Source of the DNA: Torreya grandis
Taxonomy: Eukaryota; Streptophyta; Pinopsida; Cupressales; Taxaceae
DNA: 64,000 nucleotides
Direction of reading: 5' to 3'
Assembly: GCA_037957365.1 (NCBI GenBank)
Contig: JARHVA010003166.1
Span: 1-64,000 of the forward strand
In this document: one piece after another, positions 1 to 12,020 of the stretch
Layout: every line of letters begins with the position of its first letter
Position numbering within the stretch: position 1 is the first letter of the stretch
Notes under the pieces: generated by a model
Told to the model about the DNA's origin: nothing
Seen by the model: the letters and a program-made list of their open reading frames with translations, nothing else
The model's database searches: none
Position numbers and translations under genes: made by a program

Positions 1-3000
1 CTTAAGATTAGAGGATTGAGTAGTTGAATCTAAGAAATAATGTGTTGAAAAGAAAGCTTTTGTGCCCAAGATTGATAATTAAAATTAGATAAGGGTCTTT
101 GGTTAAGGAGGAGCAACAAGATCATGAGCTTGTTCCAGATATTTGTGAAAGGACCTATAATACAGGATTAAAATGAGTGTCTCTAGGGTGGCCTATGAGA
201 TTGATGGAATGTCAAGAATATTTTGGTGCTCATAAATGTATATACAATTATTTTTTATGTGATCCAGGTGATTTTGTGGTTTGAAGGTATGTTTTTGCCA
301 ATTGAAGATATTTTTTGTGTGATCTTGATTTTCTCAATGTTTGGCTTAAGGGAAAGCAAGCCTAAAATGGGTTATAGGAATTATATGTTAAAAATGGTGT
401 GGAAACTCAAATATTGGTCTAGAATTGTGTAATGGATGTCTCTAGGTGTGAAAGAATTTTTAGAGGTGTGTGTTGACCAGAAGGAGGTTTGTTTACTTTG
501 TTTTTTTGAGATTCTAGGGTTTTGGGCTTTGATAGAAAAGTGGTATACATTATGAGTTAAGGTCTGAGGATTATTAATAGGTTGAATGGTAAAAATGGGT
601 TATCAAATAAATATTAATAGAGAATTTAAGGTTTGTGGTTCTCAAGTTATTCATGTTTTTGTCAATATGGAGGGTTGATTGACTAGTAGGTTTATGACGT
701 AAGTATGTTACATAGAATGATCCTAATGATTAAAATTGGTGTAATTGAGGTGGGAATATAAGATTGATACAATTATAAATTTTTAGGTCTTGAAATATGT
801 GTCTACTAAAAATTATGGGCATTACAAGTTCTAGGTAGGGCTATAAGGAGGCTAGACATGCCTAGTTTGAATAAGAGTGATTTTTGCTTAGTTTATAAAA
901 AATATAAAGGTATGTGTGTGTTTCAAGGTGACTTATTAGGTTATTTTAGAGAAATTTTCCTATTTTTTGAGTGACATGGAGTTTTGTTGATGGTCCTTAT
1001 GGTAGCTTGAGAGAAAAGGCTAGTAATCATGCATGTTGGTTCTTCACGGTGTGTGGAGATCTAAATATTATCAAAAGGTGAAATGGTTTAGATATATTAG
1101 GGGGAGTACCTCTTAGATGTTTCTTGGTTATTCATATCATATTTCATTATTTATGTGTGTTATTTATTCATTGGTCATTGTTTTTGGTTGAAGAGAGTGT
1201 TGGCATGGAGCAAGAGGAAGTTTATCAAGGCAAGAAAAGGTAGGCTCAAGGCAAGGGGGAGTTTGTATCATATTTATAAGGTGTTAATTTCCTATTAATT
1301 ATATTTTTTATTTATTCATGATCATTTAGTGTCCACTTTCTCATTGTGTCAAAGGGGGAAAAAGTTCCTATTGTGGAAGTGCTTGAAGAGAGAGAAGGTG
1401 AGATGTATATTACTATATATGATGGTTATTGACATCAATGACAAAGGAGGATATTATTGGAGTATTTTAAATGATGTCATGGTGATGTAATATATATTTC
1501 TTGGTGAGTGTATGAATTTACCTTGATATTCTATGTGATAATGACAAAGTGTGCAATGTGCTTGTCCTAGTATGCTTGAAGTAGGCTTGGTTGATCTTCA
1601 GAGTTTACCTATTTAGAGATGATTATGGATGATTATTGAGTATTTAAAATGTGAAAAGGGTCATATTATAGGTCCATGGTGGTTATATTTATTATGTAAA
1701 TGAGTTTTATTCATCTGGTTCTTCATTATGATCATCTTGGCAGAATGGGTCTAGTGGTAGAAAATCTGAGTAGGCAGTTTGTTGATGTTACCATTACCAT
1801 ATGTGGATGAATTAGGGGGGATTTGGTCATATGGTTGAGATAAAACTTTTGAATATTTTATATATAATAAATATAAATTCATTCATCAAATTGCAGTCAA
1901 ATTTATGAGGGTGTAAAGTTGGCTTCTCAATCAAAATTCATTATTCTCCCATACTTAGCCAAATTTGCATGTGGCTAGAAAGAGCTAAGTAATCATATTG
2001 ATAAGGTAAAAATTCACATTAGTGAAGGTTTCAAGATAAAATAATCATATGGGTTTGTTTATTTTTCATCCTAGTTTATTTTTTCTAAAATTTAAATCAT
2101 GTGATGAAGTGCATCAAAAGATATGTTTGTTCAAAGTTGGCCTCCCAAGTAGGTTTTGACATAGTTGGCTCTATGACATAAGTTTTTGAGAAGGAATTTT
2201 AATGGAATTATATCTCACAAGTGTGAATGTTTCAATATTATTTTGATACATGTTTATATTCCTATTTTAAAGGAGAACATATGGTGCAATTTTTGGAACA
2301 TGAGATTGATCACAACAAAAGATATATCGATCCAAAGTAGGCTTTCCAAGAATATTATAGTTGGTCCCCATAGTCAATTTGCATGATGTTAAAGATATAG
2401 AAATATTGGAGATCTAATGGTTCATATGAGTTCATAATTATATATCCAATGGTGCACATAGATTCAAATGGGTCAATGTGATAGCTATTTAGTAAAGATA
2501 AAGATCAAGCATCTTACATAAGATTGATGGAACACATTTTCTCCAAGATGTCAGAAAGTAGCAAGATGGAAAAAAGTGCACATTATTTAAAATAATAAGT
2601 AAAGGTAAAGGATAAGGACCAAATGGTTAGTGGGTGTTCATACATATTTATTGAATGGTGAGAGTTTCTAGTTAAAGACCTGGTTGATCCGTAGAGATAG
2701 ATGGTGCATGATGAATCAACATTACAAGATTACACGAGATGAGGTCAAAGTGACTCAGGTTTAACGTTTAAACATTCATGCCTATGATTTAAATTTAGGA
2801 CAAGATAAAAAATAAATAATTAATATAAGTAGTGAGGAAATGATATGGGATCAAAGTGGTCAAAGTTTAACTATGACCGTTGTCTTTTAAATATTCAAAT
2901 TTAACAAGGGAATAACTAGTGTTTGGTTTTTGGGTCATATCTTTTGATATAGACAAAATTTTCTCATGATGTAAAAAAAATATGAAGAGGAATCCAATAT

Positions 3001-3560
3001 TAATCTAATTAACCTAATTTTAAGATCTTAAAGTGTGTTAAATCAAATATATTATGGTTCTAAGTTTACTGTGTGTTCATGTTTTTTATAGAAGTGACTC
3101 GAGAAGAGTAATTGAACTTATGTAGATGTTTTGATGTTTAATGGTGAATTAGATATTGGGGAGTGTTTTATACTCCATGAGGATGATATATGTGTATTTT
3201 TTATTTTTTACCAATTTATATTTTATATGAACAAAGGTTAATAAGTTGACTATGTTTTTGTTCATAATGTTCATGTACACCAGGTCAGTGTTTGAGTTGT
3301 TTAAGCATAGGCAAAGGTTAGAAAAGATGATTGTGATCATTTGAGAATGTTAAAGGGGACATAAGGAGTGGAAATATGTATTTTAATGTTCTCATGTGTT
3401 CTTATTTTCATTTATGATGTACTAAATGGGTGAATAGGTCTCCATGAGACCTATAGGAGCTACAAGGGCCTTATTAAAAGGTGTAGCTACTTAAGGGTGA
3501 CCCATAGATGCTACAGACAACCTATGAAGATTGTATTAAGATATGTATTGAGGATTTATT
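1..3560. other. Unassigned decayed DNA, no gene recognised
   Basis: No open frame here exceeds about 70 codons and none resembles a family I know with confidence. The plus strand is rich in G and T. Two purine runs that resemble retrotransposon polypurine tracts occur near 1254 (aagggggag) and 1349 (aaagggggaaaaag), but I could not attach either to an LTR start. Around 970-1085 one plus-strand frame gives a short stretch ending in VCGDLNIIKR, which weakly resembles the GDFN motif of LINE endonucleases. I regard the whole stretch as probably old mobile-element DNA, without proof. Confidence 0.4.
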
Positions 3561-4700
3561 TGAATTAAGGTTTAATCCATACTTAATGGATGACCAAGAT
3601 GTGATGATCATGATTGTTATATAAATAGTGAAACCAAAAGTGCTAGTTTCTAGACTTGTAAGACTTGGATGAGGGAGTGCAAATGTGGAACCAAGTGAAG
3701 GGAAAAACTTTTAAAATAGAAGGTATAGGTTAGTGAGGAATATAAAATATCATAGAGGATTAAACATGCTTTTTTTATTAAGCTAGTGCAGGAAGACATA
3801 CATGTCAATAGACCTAATGAGTCTAGAGGAGGCAGAATGAGCAAGTTGCTCAATAGGCTATTTGAGAGAGTATATTATGAGTGAAGGCAAAGTGAATAAT
3901 ATATGAGATTGGTGGTTGATATAAGAGATAGATAAAAGTGTGGACTATGTGTATGATTGTGTGGTCATGTTTCTATTGTTATGATAGAGTTATTTTAGGT
4001 GTGTTGAAGTGAGTGTGAGTGAAGGGTTGAAGAGTGGAGATAGTTAGGATATGTAATGTATCCTCATTGATATTTATGTGTTAGTTAAATTATGTTATGT
4101 GCTTTGATTAATAGGGACTCTTTTGGTGAAATAATTGTTGCTAAGAAGTGTAGAGTGATCCAAAAGGTGGTTTTGGATGCATTAAGTGTGCAAAGTTGAA
4201 GATAGTTGATATAATTTGTATCTCCATCAAATTGGTAGGCAATCACTATTGAGGAAATGTTTTATTCATAGGTGTTGTTATGGGTGTTAAACATCTAAGG
4301 GGTTTATTTCCTCTTTGAAAGGTGAATTTTGCTAAAATTCTAGTTATTATGGGTTCTTGCATAGATAGGTGTGACAGCGCCTTGTGGGATTGTAGTCTCA
4401 CTAAATAAGGAATGGTAGTTCCTTTATTAGTTGCATCTAGTCTAAATTGGTTCTTGTTATTATAAGATAGTAGTCCAACTTTAGCTTCTAGTGGGTTTTA
4501 TTCTCCAAGAGGTTTTCCCACATATGTCATGTATTATGTGATTGATCTTGCATTGTCTCTTTTGATCATTACTATGAATGATGTGTATTTTCATGAATGG
4601 TTGTGGTAACTGATTAAGTGTTTGTAAAGATTAGAATTGGAGTTGGATTATTTTGGGTTCATTGATTCAGCCCCCCCCTTTATTGATTGTACCCATAACA
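3560..4700 (+). repeat. Possible solo or 3' LTR of a copia-type element
   Basis: A good TATA box (tatataaata, 3618-3627) is followed about 1 kb later by ggttcattgattcagccccc, a C run and then cccataaca at 4692-4700. LTRs of the plant SIRE/Maximus group of Ty1/copia elements end with a similar C-run just before a terminus in -aaca. There is no tRNA-Met primer site after 4700, so if this is an LTR it would be a solo or 3' copy. The left end and a target duplication were not found, so the boundaries are approximate. Confidence 0.35.
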
Positions 4701-5769
4701 CATAATAAATTTGTAACACTAGAATATTCAACACATAGGTAACCATTAAGATATAAATGTGTAAGTAAGTGAGTAAATTGATAGTTTTTACATAGTATAA
4801 GGAACTAGGTATGAATAATAAGGGATAGAACAAGAAGGATAGATCTTATGTATGAAATTATTCCAATGATCTTGATGATGTATAAAAAATATGTAAGAGG
4901 CATATGCATGGTTTAGATTTGATAATTTATAACATATGATCAATGGGACACGATCGAAATAATTAAAAAATGGTATAGGGCACTACTTTCAAAATAATGG
5001 GTTGTTGTCTAATTATAATTTATGAGTCTAAGACAATGAAATAACTTGTGATTGTGTTTATAAATGGTAACATGTATGCTTTCATTCACCCATGTATAAT
5101 TTTGAAGCACATATAATATAGAAATAAGTGTTGAATAACTAGTGCACAAATTGAATGATGTAAATGAACTAAACATAAGCATGTACAGGTATTAATTTAA
5201 TAAATTTATAGAATATTTTAAGTTTTATGTATTTTTTGCATAAATGAATTGAAATAAAAACAAGATAGAGGGATAGATGGTAACCAATGAGTTCTTCAAG
5301 GGAATCACAATCAATGGGTCTTATGTCTAGGATATGAATAACAACATTTTATGAATGGAAAGTGTCATACTAATGGGACTAAAATGAGATAAATTATGAA
5401 TCTAAATATTGATTTCCATGTGTATCAAATGTGCCATTATGAACTCTAGGATTTTTGCAAACCCATTATGGTTTGTATGAATCCCATGTTGATTCCTTAT
5501 GTGAAACACCATTAGTGCCTTGTAACATCAATATAGGATGTGTAGGAGTAGGGAATAACTCTCTATAATCTATGAGAAATATATGCTAAAGTGGCCTTTC
5601 AAGGATAGGCCTCTTTGGAAGGTTATATGTATTCTTTGGAATTATTTTATTAAGTTTTAACTTTTAGGTGGATCAACTAAAATCTAATGTATAAGAACCA
5701 TATATATATGTTAGAATGTATTCATATGGATACCCATACTATGATGGCATCATTAACATATATATTTAA
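4701..5769. other. No gene recognised
   Basis: This AT-rich stretch has stops in all frames. It lies downstream, in minus-strand sense, of the protease remnant of element E, so it may hold decayed pol DNA of that element. I could not align any reverse transcriptase, RNase H or integrase motif to it. Confidence 0.4.
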
Positions 5770-6087
5770 ACGCTTATGGACTATATAAAAATATGCAAAT
5801 CTACTAATCCAATGGTATCCCAATAATATATCAAAGATCCCTGCACTGGGTACTACTGTAAACCTATTGGCCACATGTCCTATACCAACCTATAATGGAA
5901 ATGTAATCTCACCAAAGAATCTATGAATGTGATCATTAATTCCTCTTATTATCATGATCTTGGAAAGAAAATATTGATATGTGTATCCATAATGATTAAG
6001 AAGTGTGATTGTATAAATATTCACACTTGAACCCTTATCAACTATAACACTCTGAATGTGTTGATGATCAATATGTGCATGGATCAA
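5770..6087 (-). pseudogene. Element E aspartic protease remnant
   Basis: This is the pepsin-like aspartic protease that would cleave the Gag-Pol polyprotein of a gypsy element. The open segment 5890-6087 contains the catalytic-loop motif VDKGSSVNI (codons for DKGS at 6028-6039), matching the D-x-G-S pattern of plant gypsy proteases. It is followed by the flap-like IRGINDH segment and GEITFPL. After a stop the same frame continues with VVPSAGIFDILLGYHWI, the family's second conserved block, whose usual form is -LLGRPWIH. The stop, and the tyrosine replacing Arg-Pro in that block, mark it as dead. The family call is secure; the lineage is not. Confidence 0.75.
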
Positions 6088-7035
6088 TAAAAAGTTATAA
6101 TCTAAATCATCATATATTATATCATATTATGAAAATAATATGAGTGGATTAGAGGGAATGCAAATATGGTTGGTACCAATGATGCCATTCAAAATATGTA
6201 ATGTCTCTATATGAGAATGATATGAAATTAAAGGAGGGTTTTCAATGTAGGCATAATGCACTCCCAATGGATCTATTATCTCATTAGCTATATGCATAGG
6301 AAAAGGATCAATTAATATTTTTATTTCCTTGCTTTCACTTAGTTATGATTTTGAGATATCTGTAGGTATTTACACATAAGTGATGTTTACATCTATTAAA
6401 CCCTAAACATTGTGCCTTAAATTGATGAGCCTATTAATAGTGTGGTCTGGTGCCCTGTAAAAATTGTAAAAGGCATTCTGATCAAAACCTTTTAGAAGAT
6501 AATTATTCACATAAATCTATTTAATGGGAGGGAGAGATATTATATTGCATTCTAATAGTGTTTTGAGGACCTTATATGAATATTTGGGGATTGGTAAAAT
6601 ATCTCTTTGTAGGAGCTAATAACACAATGCATGGAGTTGGTTTTAAAACTACATGTACTATTGATTTTTTATCACTTTTATTATCAATCGGCCTCACCTT
6701 GTATGGTGGCTTGATTGAAATATTTGTACCAAAATATATATTAATTGTATATTTAAGCTTATTCATTGGTAGTGTGATTGAAATATTTATATTGGAATCT
6801 ATATTAATTTTATATTTAAGCTTATTCATTGCTAATAACTTGACTTCCCTTTATTTACCCCTATGACATAAATATGTGAATCAGAGAAACTTCTTGAACA
6901 AGATGATCTCATGTAGGCTTGAATTAATCATTGATTAAATATTTCTTTTAATTATGTATTTAACATAGGACTTATCATTTTATATAGCATTGTATTGTAC
7001 CTTAAGACATATTATGTGATAGGCTCCTTAGATTT
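6088..7035 (-). pseudogene. Element E gag-protease linker, decayed
   Basis: This stretch lies between the gag and protease domains of element E. The longest open piece is 6572-6829 on the minus strand. It contains two copies of a 21-residue segment beginning MNKLKY, encoded by the tandem repeat at 6713-6838, followed by a segment rich in Lys and Asp. No zinc knuckle is recognisable. The overlapping plus-strand frame at 6576-6866 is hydrophobic and AT-driven, and I treat it as a shadow. The linker is expected to vary between copies and carries no catalytic role that I can see. Confidence 0.5.
6713..6838. repeat. 63-bp tandem duplication (2 copies)
   Basis: Two adjacent copies start with gattgaaatattt at 6713 and 6776 and share most bases, including tttaagcttattcattg. 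The unit is a multiple of three, so it would have kept the minus-strand frame of element E and duplicated 21 residues of the linker. Confidence 0.8.
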
Positions 7036-7640
7036 CTATTTGAGTTGATAAATATGACTATGTGAAATATTCTTAATGATATTGATTGAAAAATGTGATC
7101 GGAACATATTATCCAAAGGATTAAATACATGGATTGATTGATGTAGTAAGTCATAGAACCATTGTAAATCATATTTATTTAGAATTAATGGAAATAAATT
7201 AGTAAATATACAGTCATTATAAACATAATCCAAATATAATGTGTGAATTTCTCTCAAATGTTGTTTAGGGTCACTCTTTCCATCATATAGTGTAATAATG
7301 GGTGCCACAAATTTTATAGGTACAAGATATATAGTTATGGGATGTGCCAATGGAGTATGCAATAGAGTGTGAGAATAAAGCACTCAATTAGGTTTCAAAG
7401 CATCTTAATCAAAATGTAACAATTTAGTTTGAAAATATTTAATATCATCTATAAGGGATTGTACATTGAGAGAAGAATAATTTGTGTTAACTAAAGGTGA
7501 TGTTGTTAATGACTAATTAGGAATTGACATATTAATCTATTGTAGCCCTTGGGTTTCCCCCATAGTAAATGGTGGTGCACAAGTTGTATCCATTAGTTCC
7601 AAGAAAGGTAAATAATAAATAGGAATGGAGGTTTTAGATG
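7036..7640 (-). pseudogene. Element E gag remnant
   Basis: This is the N-terminal half of a gypsy Gag, the structural protein of the virus-like particle. The longest open part (7036-7383) contains the conserved block LYDGKSDPKQHLREIHTL, then LFPLIL, WFYDL and FRSHFSINI, which follow the order of the Retrotrans_gag domain (the usual form includes YDGKxDPxxHL and LTGxAxxWF). Upstream in the same frame, back to about 7640, a start-like MGETQG and a Gln/Asn-rich head can be read through four stops. Two of these are TAG and one TAA at positions where Gln is plausible. It is non-functional. The protease of the same element lies further along the minus strand. Confidence 0.75.
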
Positions 7641-9890
7641 ATTGGATTTTATATGCCTTCATAATTTGCTCTTAAAAAATCTTTATGAAGACATATTGCA
7701 TATATTAATTCATTGAAATGTATCCTTATAACTATTTCTTATCCATATCATCAAATATATTAATGAGTTTAGTCATTATGGTATTATTAACTAGAATTGG
7801 AAAATATTAAACTTTGGAATAACTTAGAGTATCACAATTTGTAACATAGATAAAAACATTTTTATTAAATTGAGTAAAGAAATAAATAAAAACTTGAAAT
7901 GTTGTAAATAAAGACTATCAAATCTAAAAATCCTAAAACAACAATTGGAAACAACAAAAGGAAGGATATAAATCCTAGCAACATATATGGTTAGGGTTTT
8001 AAAACATTCAAATAATAGGTGGATTCACCAATATGTTTTTATGAAAATTTTGGAAAATCAAGATGCTACACCTTATTTAGACAAGCTGTTGTGTAAAATC
8101 AAAATGTTACATATATATAAATGACACAAACTAATGCAAAATAATCATGATATAATAAATTATAATCATGAAAATATGTCAATCTATGTTTTTAATAGGT
8201 TTATAATGTCTAAGGGGTGTGTCCATGTCATTTTGTGTTCTCAAAACCTCATAATTTGCTCAAAATCTTTAGTTTTCCATTTTCCCATAAAAATGGGAAA
8301 TTCAAAAATTTGAATTACTTGTAAAGAGTTTTGAAGGTTGTGATAGGTTTTAAAGGAATTGAAACTTATGTAAGGGATACTTAAGGTATATTTACATGTG
8401 ATAAATGTTAACTAATCCTCAATTAAATGTAATCCTATCTCAAACCAATTTAGAAACAAATACAACATATGAAGAAGGCCAACATAAACATGTTTTAAGA
8501 TAAGTCTTAGGAAGTTGAGAGATTCTTGTGAATATCAATAAAATAAAATAAGTTTAATAAAGTGATAAGCCTTGAATAATGAAAATAAGGAACTAATAAA
8601 GGCAAATAATAAAGTAGAATTCAAAAAAAATAATGAAAAGGATGGTAGAGAATCCATGGTAGTATGGTGATGTATGGTAGTTTGCAAGGGTCTATATGGA
8701 TTTATGTAAGTACCTTGAAGAAAATAAATAAAAGTAATTAATTTTTTTTATATGTTATAAAATATTTTTATTTTATCACATATAATTAATTACTTTTAAT
8801 TTATTTTCAATCTTATTTTTAACTATTAGAGTAATTCTTGATGCTACAAGTTTGAGAAACATAATTCTGATTATACATAGTCAAGTTAGTAAGTGAGTTC
8901 CAACCCTTTAGGTCTATTTCAAGTAAAAAAAATAATTGGAAAGGTAAAATTGATGTGAATAGTCTTATTAATCATTAAAATATCTAAAATAAGTGTTATA
9001 AATTGATTTTACCTCTCATAATTGCTCATTGTTTGTCACAATCCTGAGCACACTTAGCCAAGGTTCCAACAGTCAATAAAGTGACACATTTTTATAATTT
9101 AAAGATTTTTAGAATGTTGAAGTTGATTTAAATGGTAAATTAAAATTTTAATATTATTTTTAAAATTTTAAATAACACCTAAATTTTATTAAGATTCAAA
9201 TTATCCATTTTTGAGTGGTCTCAGCTTTGTCACAATCACCTAAGGTTTTGAGACACAAAAGTCTTTGTAACTTAAAAAAATAACCATTAAAATTAACTTA
9301 ATTACATAAAAATTTTGGTTGACATTATTTTTAAATTAAAAAAATTATTTAATGGTTATATGATGTTTGTATTCCAAGTTATAGGCAAAACTCAAACCTG
9401 CAATCCTTAAAAAGGGCATAAAACCTTTATTTGCAACATTAAAAACCCCATATATTTCAAAAAAATGAGAAAAATGATATTATTTGCTTATAAAGGTGTA
9501 TGATGAGGTAAATTAAGGTTTAAATTTTATTTAATATATTTTCAAAACATGTAGAGAGTTATTGAAAAAATATATATTGCAAACCTATAGGTGAAGGTTT
9601 TAAAAGTGTTTAAACCCACTAAAAATGAAATATCGTAAAAATAGGTGATCAAAAATTTATAATTTATTTTGAAACATCATAATAGTTATTTTTAAAATAA
9701 TAAAATTGGTTTCATGTCTTGAAAATTTCCAAAAAAATATATATATATTTATGACTAAGGTTTTCTATCAACCCATATTAAACCTTAAAATAGGGCTTAA
9801 AGTGTAAGTTTCAATATTTTATTGTAATTAAAAGATATTAAGGAGTATTATTAAGGTTTATTATATTTTTCTAGGTTAAGATAAGTTTTA
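7641..9890. other. AT-rich DNA, no gene recognised
   Basis: Every frame is dense with stops. Apart from the hairpin at 8720-8809 I see only homopolymer-rich DNA and a small palindrome near 8281-8302 (ttcccataaaaatgggaa). It may include the head of element E and the upstream part of the element G LTR, but no boundary could be read. Confidence 0.45.
8720..8809. repeat. Long AT-rich inverted repeat, possible MITE
   Basis: The arms gaaaataaataaaagtaatt (from 8720) and aattacttttaatttatttt (to about 8807) are near-perfect reverse complements, and the match continues inward through aattaatt, tatatgt and ttataaaata. The predicted fold is one stem of roughly 40 bp with a tiny loop. The size and AT-richness suggest a hairpin-type MITE, but I could not identify a clear flanking duplication. 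Confidence 0.6.
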
Positions 9891-9950
9891 TGGATCATTT
9901 AAAAGTCTAAAAAGACTAATTTTTATTCAATTGATTAGGTTGTAGGTCCA

Positions 9951-9958
9951 TATATAAG
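9951..9958 (+). promoter_or_regulatory. TATA box of the element G LTR
   Basis: The sequence tatataag lies in tccatatataaggctt. It is placed as the LTR promoter because the inferred end of the same LTR lies about 390 bp downstream once element A is removed. Expression today is unlikely. Confidence 0.35.
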
Positions 9959-10253
9959 GCTTAATAAGATAAAGTTGTGTTTATTGATTAAGATGGATAC
10001 AAAAGAGTGATTAAAAGTTTAGGATGTGAAGTAAAATCATCATTAGAAAGGTAAAAAACCTTATGAATATGTTATATGTATAAGTTTGGACTCATAAAGG
10101 TTATAAGTAAGTCTAAAGACAAGAGAACCTAGTAGAATGAGATCTAGTTAAGAAGGTGTGTTTTGATTTCTAGGTAAAGATTCATACAAAAGTAAATCAA
10201 TGTAAATGAAATAACCCTAATAAAATATCATATTTGGAGTCTTGATAGAGTTT

Positions 10254-10258
10254 AATAT
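10254..10258. repeat. Candidate target-site duplication of element A (left)
   Basis: AATAT immediately precedes the TGTTG terminus of element A and recurs at 51821-51825 after the right end. The motif is AT-rich and the right LTR then ends in -CATCAATA rather than -CA, so this is a probable, not certain, duplication. Confidence 0.5.
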
Positions 10259-11710
10259 TGTTGTACCTAGCATCCCCCTTCTTTACATGGGAATAGGGAC
10301 CTACTTTTTTTAGATTATTCTCTTGATTTTGAGCCCCCTCTTCTATATGTTTATGTAAATTCTGGGAAAAAATCATAATTTGGCCTTTATACTTTGGCAT
10401 GATGGCATTGGTGTTGTGTTCCTATAGACTAAATATTTTTTTATATTAGTTTTATTACTTTTATCTAATTGTTGTGGACTTATGTTTTCATGGACTAACT
10501 TTGCTATCCTCTTGGGACTTATTCTTTCAAGACTTTTGTCATAGACCTATCTATGTCAGGGAAATTATTATAGACATTTTATTTGAAATAATTCCCTCAA
10601 AGGAATTGGGTTTGTGGGTCCTTTTCTTGATGGAATTCATTTTTTGCAAATTTTTCCCTTTATACCTAATGCCTTACAAACATACATTTTAGGACTTTTA
10701 TCTCAATCCTTTTTACCCTCTAACTTGCCCTTTAGAAGTTTTTTCAAGGACAAATATTCCTTTAGACTTTATTAATAAACGCTTCAACCTTTTTTAAGTG
10801 CCCTTCAGGACTTTTATGGTTACCCATAAAGACTTTTTTAATGGTCCTTTGCCTTATGGAATTACCCTTTGGGACTTTCATCTTGGATGATTTTTTCCAT
10901 GAAATAGACCATTCAAACCATATATAACTACCATTTAGGAATTTTGTCTTGTTCCTTTTCCCTTTTGAACCATTCCTTTAGAAATTTTGTTTAAGACATT
11001 TTCCCTAAGGAAATGAACATATCCTTCAGGATTTATGCAACGTACCCTTTGGGACTTTTGTCTTGGGCCCTTTCTCATCAAAATATACCCTAAAAAGTAG
11101 ACCCTTTAAGCACTTTTGCCATGAAGTAGACCCTTAGGCCTTTTTGAGACCATCCCTTCAAGTATTTCTTAAAACATTGTATCTGAGAGAATTGAGTCTT
11201 TAGGAGAATTGTTATGGATATTTTGTCCAAAATAATTCCCCCTATAGAATTCTTACAAAATTTGTATTTTAGATAATTTATCTGATGAAAAAGACCCTTC
11301 AATAGAATTATTGTGGACATTTTGTCTAAAACAATTCACTGGCATAGAAGTCCCAAAATAATTTCCGCATAAAAATCCTAAAATAATTCTCCCATAATAA
11401 TTTCCTTGAGACCAATACCATACTTCCAAGTGGCACCCTTGCTTAGAGAACATTTTAATTATGTCTTGAGATTAATTTAAGATTTTATCCAAGGGTCCTA
11501 ATCATATTTTTATATGCTAGGTCATCAATATTAAATTTAGGAGCTCTTTTATATACTCTTATCCTAGGTCCAAATCATATTTTACTAATATTAAGACCTT
11601 AGGCTACAATATTCATGCAGGCTCCTTTATACATATTTACCAAAGTATTATGCTAAGTAACTTTTATTTATGTTTCCAAGAGTAGAGAATCATGAAGAAA
11701 TGACACATGT

Positions 11711-12020
11711 CAAATTGATGAGATTAAATTTTATAGACTCACATACATCATTTGACAGTCACAAGGATGTCATTTGATGATCGCACAAACGTCAAATTTA
11801 ACCTCAACAATGTGTCAAAATTATGAGATTAAATTTGACACTCATGTAGACATCATTTGATGATCATGAGAATGACATTTGATGCTCGTAAAAACACCAA
11901 ATTTAACCTTGACAATGGATAATTTATGGACTAAAATTAGATAGTCATGTGAATGTCATTGATGGTCATGCAAACATCAGTTTATGGTCATGCAAAATTT
12001 AAACTTTAACCTCATAAATT
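11711..12020 (+). repeat. Three tandem 103-bp repeats in the A 5' LTR
   Basis: Units begin near 11711, 11816 and 11918. Each runs through gagattaaatttg-, atcatttgatgatcatg and tcaaatttaacctcaa-like phrases. The same three-unit array is present in the 3' LTR at about 49711-50010, so it was part of the element before insertion. It lies upstream of the TATA box, in the U3 region, where tandem repeats can act as enhancers. Confidence 0.75.

Larger units (their letters stand above)
5770..7640 (-). mobile_element. Element E: Ty3/gypsy remnant (gag and protease)
   Basis: A minus-strand Ty3/gypsy retrotransposon fragment. Reading leftward it holds a gag domain, a linker with a duplicated segment, and an aspartic protease. 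Reverse transcriptase, RNase H, integrase and both LTRs were not found, so the ends given are only those of the recognisable coding remnant. The gag and protease wording resembles element B but on the opposite strand. Several stops fall where related gag proteins carry Gln. Confidence 0.75.
9891..10258 (+). repeat. 3' part of an LTR (element G), interrupted by element A
   Basis: The sequence has an LTR-like promoter (TATA box at 9951) and ends exactly at the 5' terminus of element A. If A and one copy of its presumed AATAT target duplication are removed, the sequence resumes at 51826 and runs for about 80 bp to a tRNA-Met-type primer site at 51909. That gives about 390 bp from TATA to LTR end, a normal U5-side length. 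The left end of this LTR was not found and no second copy was seen in the window. Confidence 0.45.

Noticed and set aside
2688..2703. Short match to the start of plant 18S rRNA (acctggttgatcc)
   Set aside because: Only about 14 bases agree and the next bases (gtagagatag) do not follow the rRNA sequence. Nothing downstream resembles rRNA, so it is chance.
6576..6866. Hydrophobic plus-strand frame of 96 codons
   Set aside because: It is opposite the gag-protease linker of element E and is produced by the 63-bp tandem duplication and AT-rich DNA.
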